Assembly: GCA_037903475.1 (NCBI GenBank)
Contig: JBAJFG010000611.1
Coordinates: forward strand, 4,092,001 to 4,156,000
Direction of reading: 5' to 3'
Origin: Ancylostoma caninum
Lineage: Eukaryota; Nematoda; Chromadorea; Rhabditida; Ancylostomatidae
Length of the DNA stretch: 64,000 nt
Part shown: piece after piece, positions 61,549 to 64,000 of the stretch
Position numbering within the stretch: position 1 is the stretch's first letter
Layout of the letters: the number at the start of each line of letters is the position of its first letter
Notes under the pieces: model-generated
Database searches by the model: none
Seen by the model: only the letters and a program-made list of their open reading frames with translations
Told to the model about the DNA's origin: nothing
Translations under genes and position numbers: made by a program

Positions 61549-63510
61549 TCAGATAGCGAAGGGAAGATCAGGATACACTGTCTTGTTCTGAGCAAGGAGT
61601 TCAGTAATGAGCGTGATATTGCTCATTGGATGGTCGTCGTCGTAGGCCCACAACGGGAATTCATTCAGCGAGAAAAGCGTCCGTCCCCAGAGGAGAACAT
61701 TAGCCATGGTCAGCACAACACATCCAATGGTAACGAAGAATCCCGCAAAAGCCTGCAATATTTCTTAGTATTCCGAAGAATTTGGAAGCATTTTGATATC
61801 ATCTATAACCCTTCGTGATAGGAAAGCACTTAAGACTGCTCGATATGGTTTCTGCATAAATGATACAAGCTTGAAGCCTACATTGCGCGTAGCTTTCGCC
61901 TCCCCCTCCTAACTCGCTTCTTTTCCCATTTACTCCAGAAATGATGGAAGGACTTTCGCGGCAGCTTCCTATCTCTCATGAACAATTAGAGTGAAGGGAA
62001 GGTGGTGAAATGTGGAGGGGAAACCCTCATTTGATGTCGACTATCAAGGAAACCAACTAACAACCAATGGAACCGCATGGCCTACTATCACGACAACGAT
62101 TCCAACGCGAGCGGCGCTGTCGCGCAGCGTGCTCCCCGAGACTGCGAAAAAACGCGTCCTTACTGAATACCACTTTAACACGTTCGCGACATAGCCGATT
62201 TTGAGCTTACCGCCGCGTGGGATTCGCGCGCTTTTGGACGCTTGGGTCCCGTGCTCGACCGGTCGTGCACGTGGTCCCGCGGGGTAGTAATTTTTCACTT
62301 CCAGAAGAACTGCAACTTCTTTGATGAAATTTATATTTTTAGTCGTAATTCTTAACAATTCCTTGCCATGTTTGTTGTCTACTGTTTTGTTATTGCGATG
62401 GTTTATCTGAAATTTCAGCTGTCCCAGTTCGAAATGCCAGTGAAAAAGTTTGAGAGAATGTCTGCTTTGCCCACTGCTCGTATAGAAAACTTGTATGCTT
62501 GCTAGTACAAATCTGCTAAATAAGAACGCTTCACCAAGATAGGACATTAAATAGGGCGTGCAGGACCGGTCGTGTACGTTGTCGTGAACGTGTTAAATAC
62601 TATTTTGATTCAAAATTTCCCCGACTACTAGGCTTGAAAAAGTTTGGTGAGACGTCGACTCAGCGCAAACACTGATGAATCAAATTCATCTCGGGCTTTC
62701 TCCAAAGCTTCAGAATAGAGCTCAAAGCACTGTGTAATCTTAGGAAGGACTTAACCCATAGAATTTACAAAACACTACGGGATCTTCCGCGATAGATGCA
62801 GGGCCCCGATGAGCGACCATCTATTCTCATCTTTGTAGGAGAGAAAAAGGTAAACTATCCTCAAAGGAGCGTCCCGGACGGCTGAGTTCTTGGAAATTAA
62901 GCTGATCCAAACTTGAGTCACTAAAAATGGGTCACAAAAAACCGCAAGGATGAGAAAATTCATTAAAAACTCCAACGCTTTTTTGTATTTTGTAACATAA
63001 CTGCGTTAGTTTTGCCCCCTCCTCCCCAGTCATCACACCTCCCCACCCCCTCTCCCTCTTCTGACCGCCATCCGTGTGCAAACAAACACAGTTCGAGAAA
63101 AAGCTACAAAAAGGTTAAAAAAAATTATTGTGATTTTCAAACAGTAACAAACCATATCCGCAACTGCTACAAGACCTGTGCCGAAGACGATGGCGTTTGG
63201 TGGAGTAGCAACGGGAAAAAGAAAGGCGAACGACGACGACACCGCTACTGGCAGCATGAAAAATAGTGGGTTGGTATCCAGTGATCTAAAATATAAAGTA
63301 CATGTATAACATCGATACTTTCTATGTAGTTTCCTTTCCCCACCTGGCCAATTCTGCTACAATAGGTATGAAAATAGAAGCGATGACCGTATTTGAGCAA
63401 ATATTGGTAAGGCCAACAGTAATACAAATACAGATGAGCATTATGATATTAACTGGAAAGACAGAAAGTCTCTGCATCACATCGCCGATTTCAATGGACA
63501 AATGAGACTC
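61549..63510 (-). CDS. SLC13-type sodium/dicarboxylate-sulfate symporter, C-terminal part
   Basis: Membrane symporter of the DASS/SLC13 group (Indy/NAC family), moving dicarboxylates, citrate or sulfate with sodium across the plasma membrane. Three exons join in frame: 63344-63510, 63153-63285 and 61549-61752, giving 167 residues. Motifs: 'GLTNICSNTVIASIFIPIVA' (equivalent to the conserved SNT/SNP loop that binds sodium and substrate), 'SSSFAFLFPVATPPNAIVFG' (second signature loop) and 'AGFFVTIGCVVLTMANVLLW' with 'FSLNEFPLWA' (last membrane segment and end). The first visible exon begins at a TTCCAG acceptor, so the N-terminal two thirds lies beyond 64000 or behind a long intron. Introns are 58 bp and 1,400 bp; the latter holds a TTAA element. 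The exact substrate cannot be told. Confidence 0.85.
62179..62592. mobile_element. TTAA-flanked element in the SLC13 intron
   Basis: TTAA at 62175-62178 and 62593-62596 flanks ends CACGTTCGCGACA and the complement of TGTCGTGAACGTG (one mismatch in 13). A CGACCGGTCG palindrome lies near the left end, and GGACCGGTCGTG near the right end repeats it. No coding frame in 414 bp. The target site is that of piggyBac-type transposition. Confidence 0.7.
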
Positions 63511-64000
63511 CTGGAATGATTAAGTTTATATGGTGCAAAAATAGGCTACGAAAATGAAATTCGCATTCTGATGTTTGTTTGCATTTGAGTGCACATAATC
63601 TAGTGAATGACAACACCAGCACAGCATTTGTAGTGAAACTAATGGTCTGATCACTGTGTATTGGTGAAGCGCTGAATTTTTTTTTGTTGACAATTGATAC
63701 AAGACTCCAAAAAAACTGAAATAGTTTACATTCGGACAAGGCTGATACAAGTTTCCTTAATAGAAGCAAGTGGGTGGATGATGAAGATTTGTGATGATTT
63801 ATGCTGATACAGTCGATCTGTTAGCTGCTTGTGAGCATCACCATATTCCCAATTTAGTTGAAAAAGGATAGTCTTCTCTACTACAACAGCGCAGCTAGGG
63901 GGTCCGATGTGGTGTCTCCAACCTGAAAACTGCTTTGCTAGACGCAGCCGTAGTGGAAACGAGAAGCCGCAGAATTCACGGTATCGTTACCAACTTTATC
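63511..64000. other. intron or 5' region of the SLC13 gene
   Basis: No further SLC13 exon could be recognised on the minus strand here. It is probably intronic. Confidence 0.4.

Overview
The window looks like nuclear DNA of a strongylid (hookworm-type) nematode. Its genes are split by many introns, several only 51-78 bp long, with TTTCAG-like acceptors. Their predicted proteins resemble nematode or metazoan families, and the intergenic space is full of decayed mariner, Tc1, MULE, hAT, TTAA-flanked, CR1-type LINE, BEL/Pao and Penelope-like copies. No tRNA, rRNA, CRISPR array or bacterial-style operon was seen. The species assignment is inference from gene and repeat style.

Layout. 1-13 kb is intergenic and holds a mariner relic with perfect termini (162-1437), a MULE relic (about 1911-2712, minus), the first copy of an ~800-bp hairpin repeat (about 3050-3830) and a Tc1-type relic (about 5591-6630, minus). 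13-21.3 kb is a nested stack. A CR1-type LINE on the plus strand is cut inside its reverse transcriptase by a 4,008-bp insertion carrying a Penelope-like element whose GIY-YIG endonuclease lies upstream of the RT (Naiad-type order) plus a long CA microsatellite. A deleted mariner sits directly after the LINE stop codon. 21.4-25.3 kb is a second LINE of the same family on the minus strand. 25.3-39.6 kb is repeat-rich intergenic DNA: a TTAA-flanked element with large palindromes, the second hairpin-repeat copy, a third mariner, a 49-bp minisatellite and small MITEs.

Genes. 39,624-49,908 (plus) is a MOCS1 orthologue for molybdenum cofactor synthesis, reconstructed here as 15 exons. The MoaA-like half ends in a double-glycine exon. 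The reading phases show that skipping this one exon fuses the MoaA-like half in frame to the MoaC-like half, as in the alternatively spliced vertebrate gene. Tail to tail with it, 54,922-50,328 (minus) is a secreted class 2 lipase (C. elegans LIPS type) reconstructed as eight exons encoding 425 residues with a long polar C-terminal tail. 63,510-61,549 (minus) is the 3' part of an SLC13-type sodium/anion symporter whose 5' exons lie beyond the window.

Between and inside these genes are insertions: a Tc1-type MITE and a CTAGG-ended element in MOCS1 introns, a fold-back TTAA element in a lipase intron, a TTAA element in the SLC13 intron, and an hAT-like MITE, a BEL/Pao gag-protease relic and a three-unit ~360-bp tandem repeat between lipase and SLC13. 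The three genes show no sign of a shared pathway. All exon boundaries were read by eye from splice signals, reading phase and family similarity.
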